Source: Karstenula rhodostoma CBS 690.94
Lineage: Eukaryota; Ascomycota; Dothideomycetes; Pleosporales; Didymosphaeriaceae
Reading direction: 5' to 3'
Assembly: GCA_010093485.1 (NCBI GenBank)
Contig: MU001504.1
Span: 1,620,437 to 1,684,436 of the forward strand
DNA: 64,000 bases
Positions 11,329 through 21,456 of the stretch are shown in pieces. Numbering within the stretch: the first letter of the stretch is position 1; each line of letters starts with the position of its first letter. A model generated the notes under the pieces. The model did no database searches and had not been told where the DNA came from. It was given only the letters and a program-made list of their open reading frames with translations. Position numbers and translations under genes: made by a program.

Positions 11329-12320
11329 ATGACGAGGCCTGCTCCAATGCCCAAGATCTCGGGGAGCGCAGAAAAGCCGGCGACGCCGCCGTCCGCAACC
11401 ATGACGAACGCTGGCGGCCCTCGAGCTGCGAAGACATACCCGCGCGTGCGCTTCCTCCCCAACGGACTGCTGGATGTGGATCGCAAGATGGGCAAGTACT
11501 TCAAGATGTAAGTCGCTGCAGACCATTAAGTATAAGTGTACTCTTCGGTTGTGCCTTGCAGCATGCAAAATCAGGGCTGACGGAATATAGGGCGCTGCAA
11601 AACCAGCTATCGTCACCCTTACTACAGCTTCCAGCCGAAATCAGATGCACCATCTACGAGTATGCACTTGGAGGCGAGACATTCACAATCACCGAAACAA
11701 ACACGATTGCCCTTATGTCAGAAAAGAGTGAGCGGAAGAAGAAGGCATACCTCGCTCTGCTTCAGGTTTCGCGCCAGGTGAGATATTCGTCAGTAGAAAC
11801 TTGCGCCTCGCTGACAGCTTTACAGGTGTACGTTGAGACGGTCTTGGTGCCGTTCAAAACAAACACCTTTCATGCAAACTGCCCTGGAATTCTTCGAGAC
11901 TGGATTGGCCAAGCCCCCATTCCCTTTGCTGCGCAGCAGACTATCACCCGGATTCAGCTATCCACCCGTATGCACTGGCACGCCTACCTTAGGTTTGTCG
12001 ACGACCCGCGATCCCAGTTCGAAGACGTGTTGCCTGCTTGGTGGAAGCAGCCTGAGGACTTCGGCCAATTTCCTGCGCTCCGTCAGGTCTGCGTTCATAC
12101 AACCCTCAATCAGTGCTACTGTGATAAACCCAAGGTCCAAACGGATGCTCTGATCAAGTTTGTCGGGGAGTCAGAAGAACACCTCAAGGAGTTGATAAAA
12201 TTGTCTCGTCAAGGCACCACGAGCAACGATCTCGACGTTGCCTTTCAACGCGACCTCAACTTCACTCCCTACATCATGTCCAATCTGTTCATGGACGAGG
12301 AGGGCTCCTCGAATCTGTGA
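11329..12320 (+). CDS. F-box-like (DUF7730-type) protein
   Basis: Exons 11329-11507, 11591-11777, 11826-12320; predicted 286 aa. Intron 1 has a GTAAGT donor. Intron 2 (48 nt, GTGAGA) is a multiple of three and open, so its retention would add 16 residues; splicing gives the family-like Q-V-S-R-Q-V-Y-V-E-T. Signature after the first intron: P-L-L-Q-L-P-A-E-I-R-C-T-I-Y-E-Y-A-L-G, matching the same place in the gene at 9293, where an intron interrupts the same region. The remaining two thirds are a globular domain with D-W-I-G and W-W-K-Q-P-E-D-F but no catalytic motif. The N-terminal ~45 residues are polar and basic. Likely an SCF-type adaptor or a member of the poorly understood fungal expansion of such proteins; the substrate is unknown. 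The start is the first ATG of a frame ending in a strong donor. Confidence 0.75.
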
Positions 12321-13330
12321 AAGACTCGTTCCCGGAAGCAAACACACACCACTGGCAATCTCCGTTTGGTTTTTCGTCGACATACTTCTTTACGACCATG
12401 GACAGATGATTTCAAAACGTGAAGACACCCCCTTTACCTTTAAACATCGACCCACTCTTACCAAAATGACGGCCTGAACAACATGAACTTAACCCGTTTA
12501 TCCCGTTGGCTGTTTACTCGATAATCTCACAATAAAACCAGACGTAAGTCTGGTTTTTCAGCGGTGCCATCAACACGAGCACTATCAGCGCGTGCTCCAT
12601 TCTGCTTTGAAGACGGCAGTCAAGAGTACCAAGTAGTGAGTTGAAGTCTGGGCGCATTCTTGACACGAAGGACATCCTAGGGAAAGGTTTGCTATTGTAT
12701 CGGTTTTGCATTATCTGTTCATGAGCACGGAATGGTTCTTTTAGAGTCTGCCTGCATGTCACCGGATGAACCAGGGACCAGCTCGTAGCCGCTAGAGCTT
12801 ACCTGTGGTTTGTTTTTACGAGATCAAGGCTTGGGCTCTTGCGTTTGTATCCAAAAAATCCATCCAGATTGCGTTGAGCACATGGTCTTTCAAATTGGAG
12901 TTCTCTGCGTATACACTGAAGGCGAGATCTCTCATTGAAGTGCATACAATACGCTAGTCTCTTTTCGCGTTAGTTGCGTCAGGCAAGCGCTGTGGTGTAA
13001 CTTCCCATGTATGGTCATGGTCGACGTTGGTCTATCGTGATCATGATTGTCCTACGTGTAAGCTCGATGGCGAAAAGGAGCAAGCCAGGGCCTACATCCT
13101 ATTGGCGGAAGATGGTTGTATTCTGGTTGTTGCCGGATGCAAAGTCAGTGTGAGTTAAGACACAGGGTTGTGCGTGTACCATTTTCAGAAAAGCTACCGG
13201 AAACTACGTCCACGTGCAACTTGCACTATCCATTTATCGCCGCGTCAGAACATCGATACCCTGCGTTACTCTAGGATACACTCTGCACGGCTGAAACTTC
13301 CCCTAGAACCCTCCCCATCACCCATCATGC
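12321..13330. other. intergenic, no supported gene
   Basis: About 1 kb separating convergent genes. The short inverted pair accagacgtaagtctggt at 12538-12555 could form a small hairpin; otherwise nothing. Confidence 0.45.
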
Positions 13331-14068
13331 TCAACCCTCCGTCAGCAGCGTTCCAAAGTCGCCATTCGCCCACTTCTCCTCGATCTGCTCTCGCGTGAGC
13401 ATCGGCCGCCTTGTCCTCTGCGCATTCATATAATGGAACTGCGCACGCGCCAGCAGCCGCGCCTCCTCCCTCTCCAGCGCCACCGCCGCCGCCCACGCGC
13501 CCCACATCTCCAACGCGCAAACCAGAGTCCCGACAAGAATCTCGCCGAGAGAGATACTCGCGTAGCGCCTGCTCTGCCTCAGAGTGCGCCAAGAGACAGG
13601 AGCCGAAGACGTGCTGAGCGACCAGAGGAAGTAGAGGGCGTGGATGAGGGCGAGGTTGAGGGTGGACCACGCGTAGCTGATAGGGGCCGTGAAGGCCAAG
13701 AAGAGGAGCGAAGCCGGGACCGAGAAGGTGCCGCGGTGGTTGTTGTAGTTGTGGACGAAGATGGTGGGGATGCTGCCGGTGAGGATTTTGGCGACGATGT
13801 AGACGGGGCGGACGAAGTCGGTGGGCGAGTCCGATAGGAGGGCTAGGAGGAGAAAGGCGATGCCCGTCCAGAGAAGGAAAGCGAGGGTGTCGCGGTATGT
13901 CATGCCGAAGGTGATTGGGATGAGGTCTCCGGGGTTGACTTGGTGCGGTTTACGAGAGTGTGGTCTGTGACGGTTGGAGCTGCGGGGGTCTGTTGACTGG
14001 GAAGATGTCAGTGTTGTCCGAACAGTCGCTGGGGTGCGGATGCTGGAGACGGTGTGGAGGGTAGGCAA
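13331..14068 (-). CDS. Four-TM membrane protein, first of a tandem pair
   Basis: Single exon as drawn, 245 aa. An alternative start at 13903 would give 190 aa and would mirror its neighbour, in which the first helix begins a few residues after Met. The extra N-terminal 55 residues are Ser/Thr/Arg-rich and could be 5' UTR read-through. Hydrophobic helices begin right after M-T-Y-R-D-T-L, then at the stretches starting R-P-V-Y-I-V-A-K, F-S-V-P-A-S-L-L and G-E-I-L-V-G-T-L. The C-terminal tail is charged (T-R-E-Q-I-E-E-K-W). The neighbouring gene (14292-14909) has the same topology and a similar tail (T-R-A-Q-A-E-E-H-Y), so the two may be diverged tandem duplicates. No family recognised; role unknown. 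Confidence 0.65.
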   Translation of the reverse strand: MPTLHTVSSIRTPATVRTTLTSSQSTDPRSSNRHRPHSRKPHQVNPGDLIPITFGMTYRDTLAFLLWTGIAFLLLALLSDSPTDFVRPVYIVAKILTGSIPTIFVHNYNNHRGTFSVPASLLFLAFTAPISYAWSTLNLALIHALYFLWSLSTSSAPVSWRTLRQSRRYASISLGEILVGTLVCALEMWGAWAAAVALEREEARLLARAQFHYMNAQRTRRPMLTREQIEEKWANGDFGTLLTEG

Positions 14069-14291
14069 GAGATGATAGTGGGCGGGCGGTTGCTTAAATA
14101 GTGATTTGATTCATGGTGCTGTACCTGGGTGAAGCACGAACAAAAACATAATTCTGGTTCACCGCGCTTCATGCACGTTTGTGTCCGACGATGAAGGGGT
14201 TTCCGCTTCCGAGCCTTGTTCCATCGCAAATGTCATGCCGCTGAAACTCTGGTGCCTTACGGTTTTGCTTGTCCCTGCGATTGTGTCTCCC

Positions 14292-14909
14292 TCAAGCTTC
14301 TTTGACTTTCCCACCACGACCCAACGCCAGAAGGTAATGCTCTTCTGCCTGCGCACGAGTGACTTTCGGTTGTTCAGGTCCGCGGTTGATTGCGTTATAC
14401 CGGCTGTAAGCACGCGTGCGCTCTCGTTTGTCCTCGTTCACCATCACCTCCAGCTTGAGGAACATCCCCGTCAATGCACAAAGCTCAAACATACCTACAG
14501 AGCGTAGATAGATGCGGCCAAAATCGACGTGGTCGCCTGAGTATCCGAAGAAGCGTATCGCAAGGGACATCGTGACTGGATAGGCGGCATGGATGATGCA
14601 GGGATTGGCTGCGCTCCATAACATACCGCAGATTGAGGAGCAGAATCCAAGTCGCAACATGTCGACATGCTCCATATCACGCCTGTAGATATAGTCGACC
14701 AGTAAAAGGACTGGTAAGCAACAGGCGAGCTGGATAGCGAGAATGGATACGACATCCATCCATACGGCATGCGTATGGGCGGGTACAGCGGTGTTACCGA
14801 GATACTCGAACGACATTCCCGTGTATGACCCTGCCACATTGCTAGCCAGAAACACCGTAAGCAAGAGGCATGAGTATTTCAAGAAGAACACAACATTCTT
14901 GTTTGCCAT
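14292..14909 (-). CDS. Four-TM membrane protein, second of a tandem pair
   Basis: Single exon, 205 aa, ATG at 14909 and stop at 14292. Hydrophobic segments lie at about residues 8-28, 50-72, 84-110 and 135-155, and the rest is a basic, charged tail (E-D-K-R-E-R-T-R-A-Y-S-R-Y) ending near K-V-K-E-A. The first helix could be read as a signal peptide, but the three further helices and the layout shared with the adjacent gene argue for a polytopic membrane protein. A TATA-like TTTATAAAG at 15074-15082 sits upstream in the right orientation. Both genes lie on the minus strand about 220 nt apart and could share regulation. Function unknown. Confidence 0.75.
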   Translation of the reverse strand: MANKNVVFFLKYSCLLLTVFLASNVAGSYTGMSFEYLGNTAVPAHTHAVWMDVVSILAIQLACCLPVLLLVDYIYRRDMEHVDMLRLGFCSSICGMLWSAANPCIIHAAYPVTMSLAIRFFGYSGDHVDFGRIYLRSVGMFELCALTGMFLKLEVMVNEDKRERTRAYSRYNAINRGPEQPKVTRAQAEEHYLLALGRGGKVKEA

Positions 14910-15296
14910 TGTGTGAGGTGATCGAACGCCGTTGAGAACCGGTTGAAGGTCGCAGAAGTGAACCGATGAGGTGTTGGATGATTGTCGGACTGTAGTAGAC
15001 TGGAGCAGTTGCCGAAGTGGATGTGTTCAGGAGCGTGACCTAGGTGGTGGGTGAGAATGGTTTACGGCGGGGCTTTATAAAGTAGTGTTAGTTGGTCGCG
15101 TGCAGCTTTGGTCAGGCGCGAGGAGTGAAGTTCTATTGCACTGTATTCTTCACACGTGATCACAGCGCTCGGTGAAAGCTTCTTAACGCCTTGACCTAGC
15201 AGGAAACGCACTTGATCAACCGTGCTCACCAAAGAAGGGCACATATAACAAGACCACTGAGACTATCGATGCTCCATGCATGGACGCAAATTTGAT
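14910..15296. other. intergenic, promoter of minus-strand membrane protein gene
   Basis: 387 nt. Contains the TATA-like element at 15074-15082 and no supported ORF. Confidence 0.5.
15074..15082 (-). promoter_or_regulatory. TATA-like box
   Basis: TTTATAAAG on the plus strand (CTTTATAAA on the minus), about 165 nt upstream of the minus-strand ATG at 14909. Confidence 0.4.
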
Positions 15297-16238
15297 TCAT
15301 AGAAAGCTGCCGCTCGAGAAGCGATCACCGAAGCCCTTGGCTTTGTTGAGCATTTCCCGCTTCTGCTTGTGCGACACCTTCCCGCCCAATGACATGTCCT
15401 TTTCGTAGTCGAACGCGCGCTTGCTGGGGTCGTCTTCTTTTTCTTTGCCAGTCTTCGCCTCATGTGCCTCGGTCAGACTCTTGCCACGCGATGCGTTAAT
15501 CTTTTCTCTCATCCTCCTTGCCTTGTCTTCTTCCTCTCTATTCCGGCGCGACTCTTTCTTTGAGGTCGAAGAGTTTGGGTGTGCCGAAATGCCCATGGCT
15601 TCGTCCTGCAACCGCTTCAACTTCTGCTCCGGAGTCTCTGTCCATATATCCATGCCGCCTGCACCACCGGCGCCCGCGCTCTTGCCTGTGTTGAATTTGC
15701 GGGCCCGCATCTTGGTCGGGTCCATGCGTGCTGCCAAATCATCCTGGGTAGGTGGCATCGTCATCCACGAATCACGCTGCACCTTCTTGTTCTCCTCGCT
15801 GTACTGTGGATCTGTGTCGAAGGCTGACCTGGCGGGTTGTGATGACTGAGCATTGTAGGAGGTATACGACGCACTCGCAGGTGGAGGTGCAGGCCCAAAG
15901 TCGTCGTCACTACTGTCCGAGTCGTCCGAGGGCGGGTTTGGCGGCCGCTCGTCGAGCGGAGCTGGTGGAGGCGCCGGTCCTAGCACACGTGCTGGCTTGG
16001 AAGGCGGCGGAGGTGCGGGACCGACATCGCTGTCTTCGCTATTAGATCGCGACCGCGACTGGGGCGGTAATGAGGGCCCGACGGTGCGCGGAACTGAAGG
16101 TTGGGCTGGCGGAGGAGGAGCTGGTCCTAGGACCCGGCGGCGCTTCTCGCCGGACCCTGGGCTCGTAGAGCGATCGTCATTGTCGTCGTCGCGAGCGCGT
16201 TTCGCGAGGTGAGGCGGTAGCGAGGGTCCGACGGGCAT
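15297..16238 (-). CDS. GPALPP-motif / DUF3752 protein
   Basis: Predicted 313 aa, single exon. The frame is open further upstream to 16475, but I start at the ATG at 16238 because it gives the family N-terminus M-P-V-G-P-S-L-P-P; the upstream extension is unlike the family. Residues 1-140 are disordered, with repeated G-P-S-L-P-P and G-P-A-P-P-P motifs separated by acidic Ser/Asp runs. The C-terminal half is the charged DUF3752-type region: D-S-W-M-T-M-P-P, R-K-F-N-T-G-K, W-T-E-T-P-E-Q-K, and a basic end with F-D-Y-E-K-D-M-S-L-G-G-K-V. The family (GPALPP1 in animals) is nuclear and poorly characterised. The gene is divergent from VPS8, with 448 nt between the two start codons. Confidence 0.88.
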   Translation of the reverse strand: MPVGPSLPPHLAKRARDDDNDDRSTSPGSGEKRRRVLGPAPPPPAQPSVPRTVGPSLPPQSRSRSNSEDSDVGPAPPPPSKPARVLGPAPPPAPLDERPPNPPSDDSDSSDDDFGPAPPPASASYTSYNAQSSQPARSAFDTDPQYSEENKKVQRDSWMTMPPTQDDLAARMDPTKMRARKFNTGKSAGAGGAGGMDIWTETPEQKLKRLQDEAMGISAHPNSSTSKKESRRNREEEDKARRMREKINASRGKSLTEAHEAKTGKEKEDDPSKRAFDYEKDMSLGGKVSHKQKREMLNKAKGFGDRFSSGSFL

Positions 16239-16686
16239 TGTAGCGCGTGTGTGGGGGTGATTGTGTATGTGAGAAAAGTTGCAAAGCTGCAGAGCTGCAG
16301 CAGTGACGTTGGGAGGTTGGACGCTTGGGCCTCGGCGGTGGGATCGATGAGCCGCAGGTGGGTTCGTGAGCTCCAACTCGCGCCCGCTGTGCTGCCGTGA
16401 ACGCCTGCGAGAGTTTGCTCCAAGTTTGTTGGTGGACCGCTCCCAAACGTCAATTTCCGCCCAATACCCCGTCAATCGCTAAAGCGTGACACCATTCGCA
16501 CCGAGTGCTAATCAGCAAACTCCCAGGCAGCCACGCGGTATCTCGACCAACGAACGCCCCAGCTATCTTCTGGATTGGCAAGAGCACAGGCATGCAGTAA
16601 AGGAGGTGGATTCTCAATACTAGTAGATGCCCCGGATCCCTCCACACATGCGCGACTGAAGCAATGATCCACGGTCGACGAGCCTC
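16239..16686. other. divergent promoter region between GPALPP gene and VPS8
   Basis: 448 nt between two start codons on opposite strands, so it must hold both promoters. The leftmost part is open in the GPALPP frame but is probably 5' UTR. No TATA box seen, as expected for housekeeping genes. Confidence 0.5.
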
Positions 16687-19600
16687 ATGAGCTCAGATTC
16701 GGGAGAGAGCCAGGCGAGCGCTCACCATGACGATGCCGACGAGGTAGACGTTGGTACACCGCCCTCGGCTCTTCTTGCGGGGGCAGGGAAAGCGGCGGAG
16801 GACAATGGATATGCGCCGTACAGCCAGGAGGAGGAAATGGAGGACCTTGCGTCTGTCGCAAGTGGGGGCAACGAAATGACTTTTGCTACGCGCAGAAGGA
16901 GCGAAGGAGAACAGGAAGATGACGACTCCGCATCAGATCTTCCAATGCGGCAGGATGCGCAGCGCCCAAAGAGCCCTGAGTCGACTTCTACTCCCGATGA
17001 TACCCCTTCCATCCAGGGCTCCATGCTTTCCTCTCCCAGTAGCAGCGTCCCCGCGTCGCACAGTTCTCTGCGACCCCATCGTCCGACCTCTCTGCAGCCT
17101 TTCGAAAGGCGCTTTTCCGCGCGACTATCACCCTCGCCATCGGCCTCTCCACGCGCCGTGTCTAGTCCCATCTTTCTCTCGGCGCATTCGCGTCAATCCT
17201 CGTTATCCAGCAATTTCCTCTTCCCGCCGCAAACAGACGAAGCGAACACGCCCCGGTCTCCGTGGGATGTCGTGCGGTGGACCAAGCTGAAGAAGATAAC
17301 AGGCCAAGTCTTCTCCGAGGTGGGAAAGCGCAACTTTGGTCGTCCCACCTGTCTGACAGTCGCCGCTTCCCTGGTCATTGGGACGTCCAAGGGCTATATC
17401 CTCGTCTTCGACTATCAACAAGTGCTGAAGTCGATAATAGGACCTGGAACGAAGGCTATCGAGTGCGGTCCGGTGACAGCGTTGGCCATATCCGCCGATC
17501 ACTCTACGGTAGCCGGAGGACATGCTACGGGTCACATCTTCACTTGGGAGTTGACCAGACCTGCCAAACCCTTCTTGCATATACCTCCGTTAGACCGTCA
17601 TGCTCTCGATGACAGGAAATCAGATGGCCACATCTCCGGTGTTGCTATTCTCCACATCGGTTTCCTCGGGACTCGGCATACAGCACTCGTTTCTGCCGAC
17701 GATGCTGGCATGTCCTTCTCGCACCTGGCGACGCGAGGCCTGGGCGCGATCGCGCGAACAGTGAAAATCACTCGTGTCCTTGGCAGGTACCCAGTATCCG
17801 ACAAGTCAGCGGAAAGGCCTCGGAAACCTAGCTCTGTGCTTGCCTTCTCTCCTCTTCCGCTAGGAAATGTGGAGCAACCAACAGATGCCATGGGTTTGAC
17901 AGCGCTGTTGACTCCGTACCTTCTGGTCATCGTTTCCACGACCCCGATCGCCCAAACACAGCACAAGGCGTCCAGACCAAAAGAGATCGAGCCACATAGT
18001 GCGCTGAGCGGATGTCTAGCATGGTTTCCTGCCGTGAAGCTGAAAAATCCTTCCAATGACCCCAACAAAGCTGTGTCGAAAACCAAACTTGTCTATTGCT
18101 GGTCGAACATTCTGACAGTACTGGAAGTGGACTGTATCATGGCTGCGCCCAGCGAGAAAGAGAAGCCTACCGAACTCACATTCAAACCCCGCAGCCGGTG
18201 GAAAAGTGAAGAAGCCATTGTTGCCGTCCAATGGCTCAGCAGATCCGTACTTGGCGTACTCACGATTAGCCAACGCCTCATTATCTTAGAGGATAACACA
18301 CTACGGCCGACCGATTCTTTCGACCTCCTACAGAAGCAGATATACCACTCAGATTTGTTTTCGCGGCAGCTTCGCCCGGTCATTGAGCAGTTGGACGAAT
18401 CAGACACATCCTTACATGGTGTTGTTGCGGATGCTTTCTACATGAGCTTTCGTGCATACAAGGGTCGATTATTTCTCTTAGGAGTGAATGATATCTCCAT
18501 CGGCACTTTGTCAAATTGGGCCGACAGATTGATGGCGCTCATGGAAGATGGTGATTTCATCGCTGCGATTGGCCTTGCGACTTCCTATTATGTAGGCGAT
18601 ACAGACAAGCTGACGGTGGGATTACCGGACGATGATAAAGCACGACATGCCTTGGTACAGGAAAAGCTACTTGAGATGATCTCGGCGTCACTCAAGTACA
18701 CTTTTGCTCGGGACGGTCGAGGCCGCGAGTCCAACGACAAGTCAGAGAAAGACCTCGCAGAAGTCTGTTTCACCGGACTCATCAGCATGAATGAGCACGA
18801 TTTTCTGTTCGAAGAAGTGTACGATGCTTTCGAAGAAGCTTCTGCGGAAAGCGTTTTCTTTGAAACACTGGAACCATATATTCTAGACGAAGACATCACC
18901 TACGTGCCGCCGAATGTACTCAAGGATCTCGTCACGTTCTATGCATCGACCGGTCGTGCGGCGCGCTTAGAGGAGATGATATGCCGACTTAGTACGGATA
19001 CGATCGACATCAACCAGGTCACTACTTTGTGTCAGCAATATAACCTCTACGACGCTTTGATACACGTTTGGACGCAAGCGATCGGCGACTTCATCACACC
19101 TCTTGTTAACATCCTATCGCTCATCAAGATTATAGATTTCAGCGTGGATGAGACCGAAAACATCTTCATGACTTCTGCAATGAAGATCTTCCCTTACTTG
19201 GCATATACCTTCACCGGTCGTGTCTATCCCGGCGGGACTTTTCTTGACGATGAGCAAGCGTACAGCGCGAAGAAAGACATGTATAGGTTCCTTTTCTCGG
19301 GAAAGAATCTTGCTTGGCCACCTGGTTCGGGAGACATAGTTTTGACAAAGACTGATAAAGGACCGGAGCCGCCATTCCCATATTTACAGCTGATTCTAGA
19401 GTTCGACGCATCGAGTTTTATGAGCATGCTCAACGAAGCTTTCGAAGACAGTTTCTTGAACGGAGAGCAGGATGGAACAAATGGGTCCCATGTCAACGGA
19501 GCCAAGCATAGTACAGTTCCCACACCTACACGACAGTACATCATCAACATCCTACTTGGGGTCATGACACTAGAGGTTTTCGATCCGGAGGACATTACCT

Positions 19601-21456
19601 ACTTCTACATGTTTGTCGCCAGGAATCTGCCCAAGTACCCGCAGCACATGATGCTTCCTGGTACATCCCTGCACCAGATTTTGTTAGGGCTCTGCAACTA
19701 CCCCACAGAAATCATCAAGGAGGACTGCCAGCTGTCTGTTGAGTACCTTCTTTCCATCTATCATCCTCCAAACCTACAATTCCTCGTGCCCCTCTTTGAA
19801 AAAGCTGGATTTCACCGCGTGCTCAAAACCGTCTATCTTGGCTCACAGCAGTACGCAAAACTGCTCGACACCTATCTGGACGATATCGTGGATAACGAAG
19901 CTGTCTTTGGATGCATAGCGGACTGTCTGCGGCCAAGTAAAGGTCTTACAAAGAAGCAAGTCGGCGAAGTCAAGAACGTGATTATCTCTCGCGCCAAGGA
20001 TGTCGTGAGGATCGATCCCGCTCGCGCTGCAACCACACTAAAGCAGTACGGCTTAGATCTGCTGAAGCCAGTGCTCAATGCTCTTGAAAAAGAATCTGAC
20101 GTGCAATACCAGTACTTGAACGCTCTCATCGAGCCAACAGACTCTGCTACTGGTGAATCACGTACAATCAGCGAAGACCTCCCATCGGGCTTCATCGAGC
20201 AATACGTTCAGCTCATGTGCAAATACAACAGCGCTCATGTCGCAGACTTTGTCAGCGTGCTCAAGTCTGGAGACTTGAGGCTTGACCCAGTTCTTCCTGC
20301 GCTTGAGAAAAGTGGTGTTGTAGATGCAGCTGTCGTTCTCATGGCTCGCGACGGCCTCGTTAAAGATGCCATGGATCGCCTAGTGAGACATCTTGGTACC
20401 TTGGAGACCGCCTTAACGGGCTTGATTAGCGCAGCATCGGAGACCCCAGACGTTGCTAATACCGAAGAAGCGGTACACGACCTGCTTGAAGACATCCAAA
20501 AATACGTCAAGGTCGGTATCTGGCTTTGTCAAGGGCAGACCCGATCCACAGACCGGATGTCTCACAGTCTCGTTGACAGGCGAAAGTCAGCCTATGGTGA
20601 GGTCCAGGAAGAAGACCTTGCACTCGACGAGCTCCTGTGGTTGGATCTTGTCGACTCAGTTGTCAAGCTGATTCAGAACATTTCTGCCGCGACCACCGAC
20701 CTTCAAGCTGCCCTAGCATCCTCATCGACCGCGCCAGCCGGATCCATCGACACTGCGGGAATAACGACGACCCTCCACTCCTCTGTACAACAAACCTTCT
20801 CCGCGTTACTTGCTTCCACCACTGTACCCGCAAAACGACAACCCCAACCAGCATCTCAGTCACATCCGAGCAGACCACCTCTCACCACCCGCCGCTCCCA
20901 ACCTCAGTCCAACCCGTCCTTCCTCCGCATCCTACGCACTTTCCTCACCCGTGCGTCCACCACATCGCCATCACTATCACACCTCCGCTCCGTCCTCGCA
21001 GAGATCTTCTCAGCCTATACGTTCGAAGAAACGATCCTCAGCCTCACAAACCGCTTCCTCGACAAAGAAGGCTTCGAGCACGTCCGCGAAATTAACGAGC
21101 TGCGCCAGCGCGGATGGCGACCGCGCGGACAGGTGTGCGAGGGGTGTCGCAAGCGGGCGTGGGGTCCCGGTGCTGGAGGTGCGATCTGGGAGGCGTGGAA
21201 GAGGAGCGAGAACGATAGATTACTGAAACGAATTGAGAGTGTAGCTGAGGAGAACGGGGCGAAGGGAAAGGGGAAGAGTGCGAGGGTTGATGTCGAGGAG
21301 GGTGGAGCCAGTGCCGGGGGAATCAGCGCGGTGGTAGTATTTGCGTGTAGACATGTGTGGCACAAGGGGTGTTTGGAGAAGGCTAATGCGAAGGAGGGAG
21401 ACGCAGGTGCTGTTGTGGGAACTCAGGGGAGGCTTAGGTGCCCGCTTTGTGCATAG
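16687..21456 (+). CDS. VPS8: Vps8, CORVET complex subunit
   Basis: Single exon, 1589 aa. Vps8 is the Rab5-binding subunit of the CORVET tether, acting at early endosomes in membrane fusion and vacuole biogenesis. Residues 1-190 are a Ser/Pro/acidic disordered leader. From about 193 (V-V-R-W-T-K-L-K-K-I) a beta-propeller starts, with the diagnostic G-T-S-K-G-Y-I-L-V-F-D-Y and A-G-G-H-A-T-G-H-I-F-T-W-E. It is followed by the long alpha-solenoid common to Vps8/Vps41 (D-F-I-A-A-I-G-L-A-T-S-Y-Y near residue 620). The C-terminus carries a RING-type zinc finger: C-E-G-C near 1484, A-C-R-H-V-W-H near 1553, L-R-C-P-L-C at the end. The linker between the first and second Cys pairs is unusually long (about 65 residues, Lys/Gly-rich). 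Length is near that of other filamentous-fungal Vps8 proteins. Confidence 0.96.
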   Translation: MSSDSGESQASAHHDDADEVDVGTPPSALLAGAGKAAEDNGYAPYSQEEEMEDLASVASGGNEMTFATRRRSEGEQEDDDSASDLPMRQDAQRPKSPESTSTPDDTPSIQGSMLSSPSSSVPASHSSLRPHRPTSLQPFERRFSARLSPSPSASPRAVSSPIFLSAHSRQSSLSSNFLFPPQTDEANTPRSPWDVVRWTKLKKITGQVFSEVGKRNFGRPTCLTVAASLVIGTSKGYILVFDYQQVLKSIIGPGTKAIECGPVTALAISADHSTVAGGHATGHIFTWELTRPAKPFLHIPPLDRHALDDRKSDGHISGVAILHIGFLGTRHTALVSADDAGMSFSHLATRGLGAIARTVKITRVLGRYPVSDKSAERPRKPSSVLAFSPLPLGNVEQPTDAMGLTALLTPYLLVIVSTTPIAQTQHKASRPKEIEPHSALSGCLAWFPAVKLKNPSNDPNKAVSKTKLVYCWSNILTVLEVDCIMAAPSEKEKPTELTFKPRSRWKSEEAIVAVQWLSRSVLGVLTISQRLIILEDNTLRPTDSFDLLQKQIYHSDLFSRQLRPVIEQLDESDTSLHGVVADAFYMSFRAYKGRLFLLGVNDISIGTLSNWADRLMALMEDGDFIAAIGLATSYYVGDTDKLTVGLPDDDKARHALVQEKLLEMISASLKYTFARDGRGRESNDKSEKDLAEVCFTGLISMNEHDFLFEEVYDAFEEASAESVFFETLEPYILDEDITYVPPNVLKDLVTFYASTGRAARLEEMICRLSTDTIDINQVTTLCQQYNLYDALIHVWTQAIGDFITPLVNILSLIKIIDFSVDETENIFMTSAMKIFPYLAYTFTGRVYPGGTFLDDEQAYSAKKDMYRFLFSGKNLAWPPGSGDIVLTKTDKGPEPPFPYLQLILEFDASSFMSMLNEAFEDSFLNGEQDGTNGSHVNGAKHSTVPTPTRQYIINILLGVMTLEVFDPEDITYFYMFVARNLPKYPQHMMLPGTSLHQILLGLCNYPTEIIKEDCQLSVEYLLSIYHPPNLQFLVPLFEKAGFHRVLKTVYLGSQQYAKLLDTYLDDIVDNEAVFGCIADCLRPSKGLTKKQVGEVKNVIISRAKDVVRIDPARAATTLKQYGLDLLKPVLNALEKESDVQYQYLNALIEPTDSATGESRTISEDLPSGFIEQYVQLMCKYNSAHVADFVSVLKSGDLRLDPVLPALEKSGVVDAAVVLMARDGLVKDAMDRLVRHLGTLETALTGLISAASETPDVANTEEAVHDLLEDIQKYVKVGIWLCQGQTRSTDRMSHSLVDRRKSAYGEVQEEDLALDELLWLDLVDSVVKLIQNISAATTDLQAALASSSTAPAGSIDTAGITTTLHSSVQQTFSALLASTTVPAKRQPQPASQSHPSRPPLTTRRSQPQSNPSFLRILRTFLTRASTTSPSLSHLRSVLAEIFSAYTFEETILSLTNRFLDKEGFEHVREINELRQRGWRPRGQVCEGCRKRAWGPGAGGAIWEAWKRSENDRLLKRIESVAEENGAKGKGKSARVDVEEGGASAGGISAVVVFACRHVWHKGCLEKANAKEGDAGAVVGTQGRLRCPLCA

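Noticed and set aside
11022..12320. 432-codon single ORF
   Set aside because: Its first ~190 codons are low-complexity and out of frame with the supported exon 1 at 11329; the spliced 286-aa model aligns with its paralogues.
16239..16475. N-terminal extension of the GPALPP-type protein
   Set aside because: The family begins M-x-V-G-P-S-L-P-P; the extension is unlike the family and probably 5' UTR.
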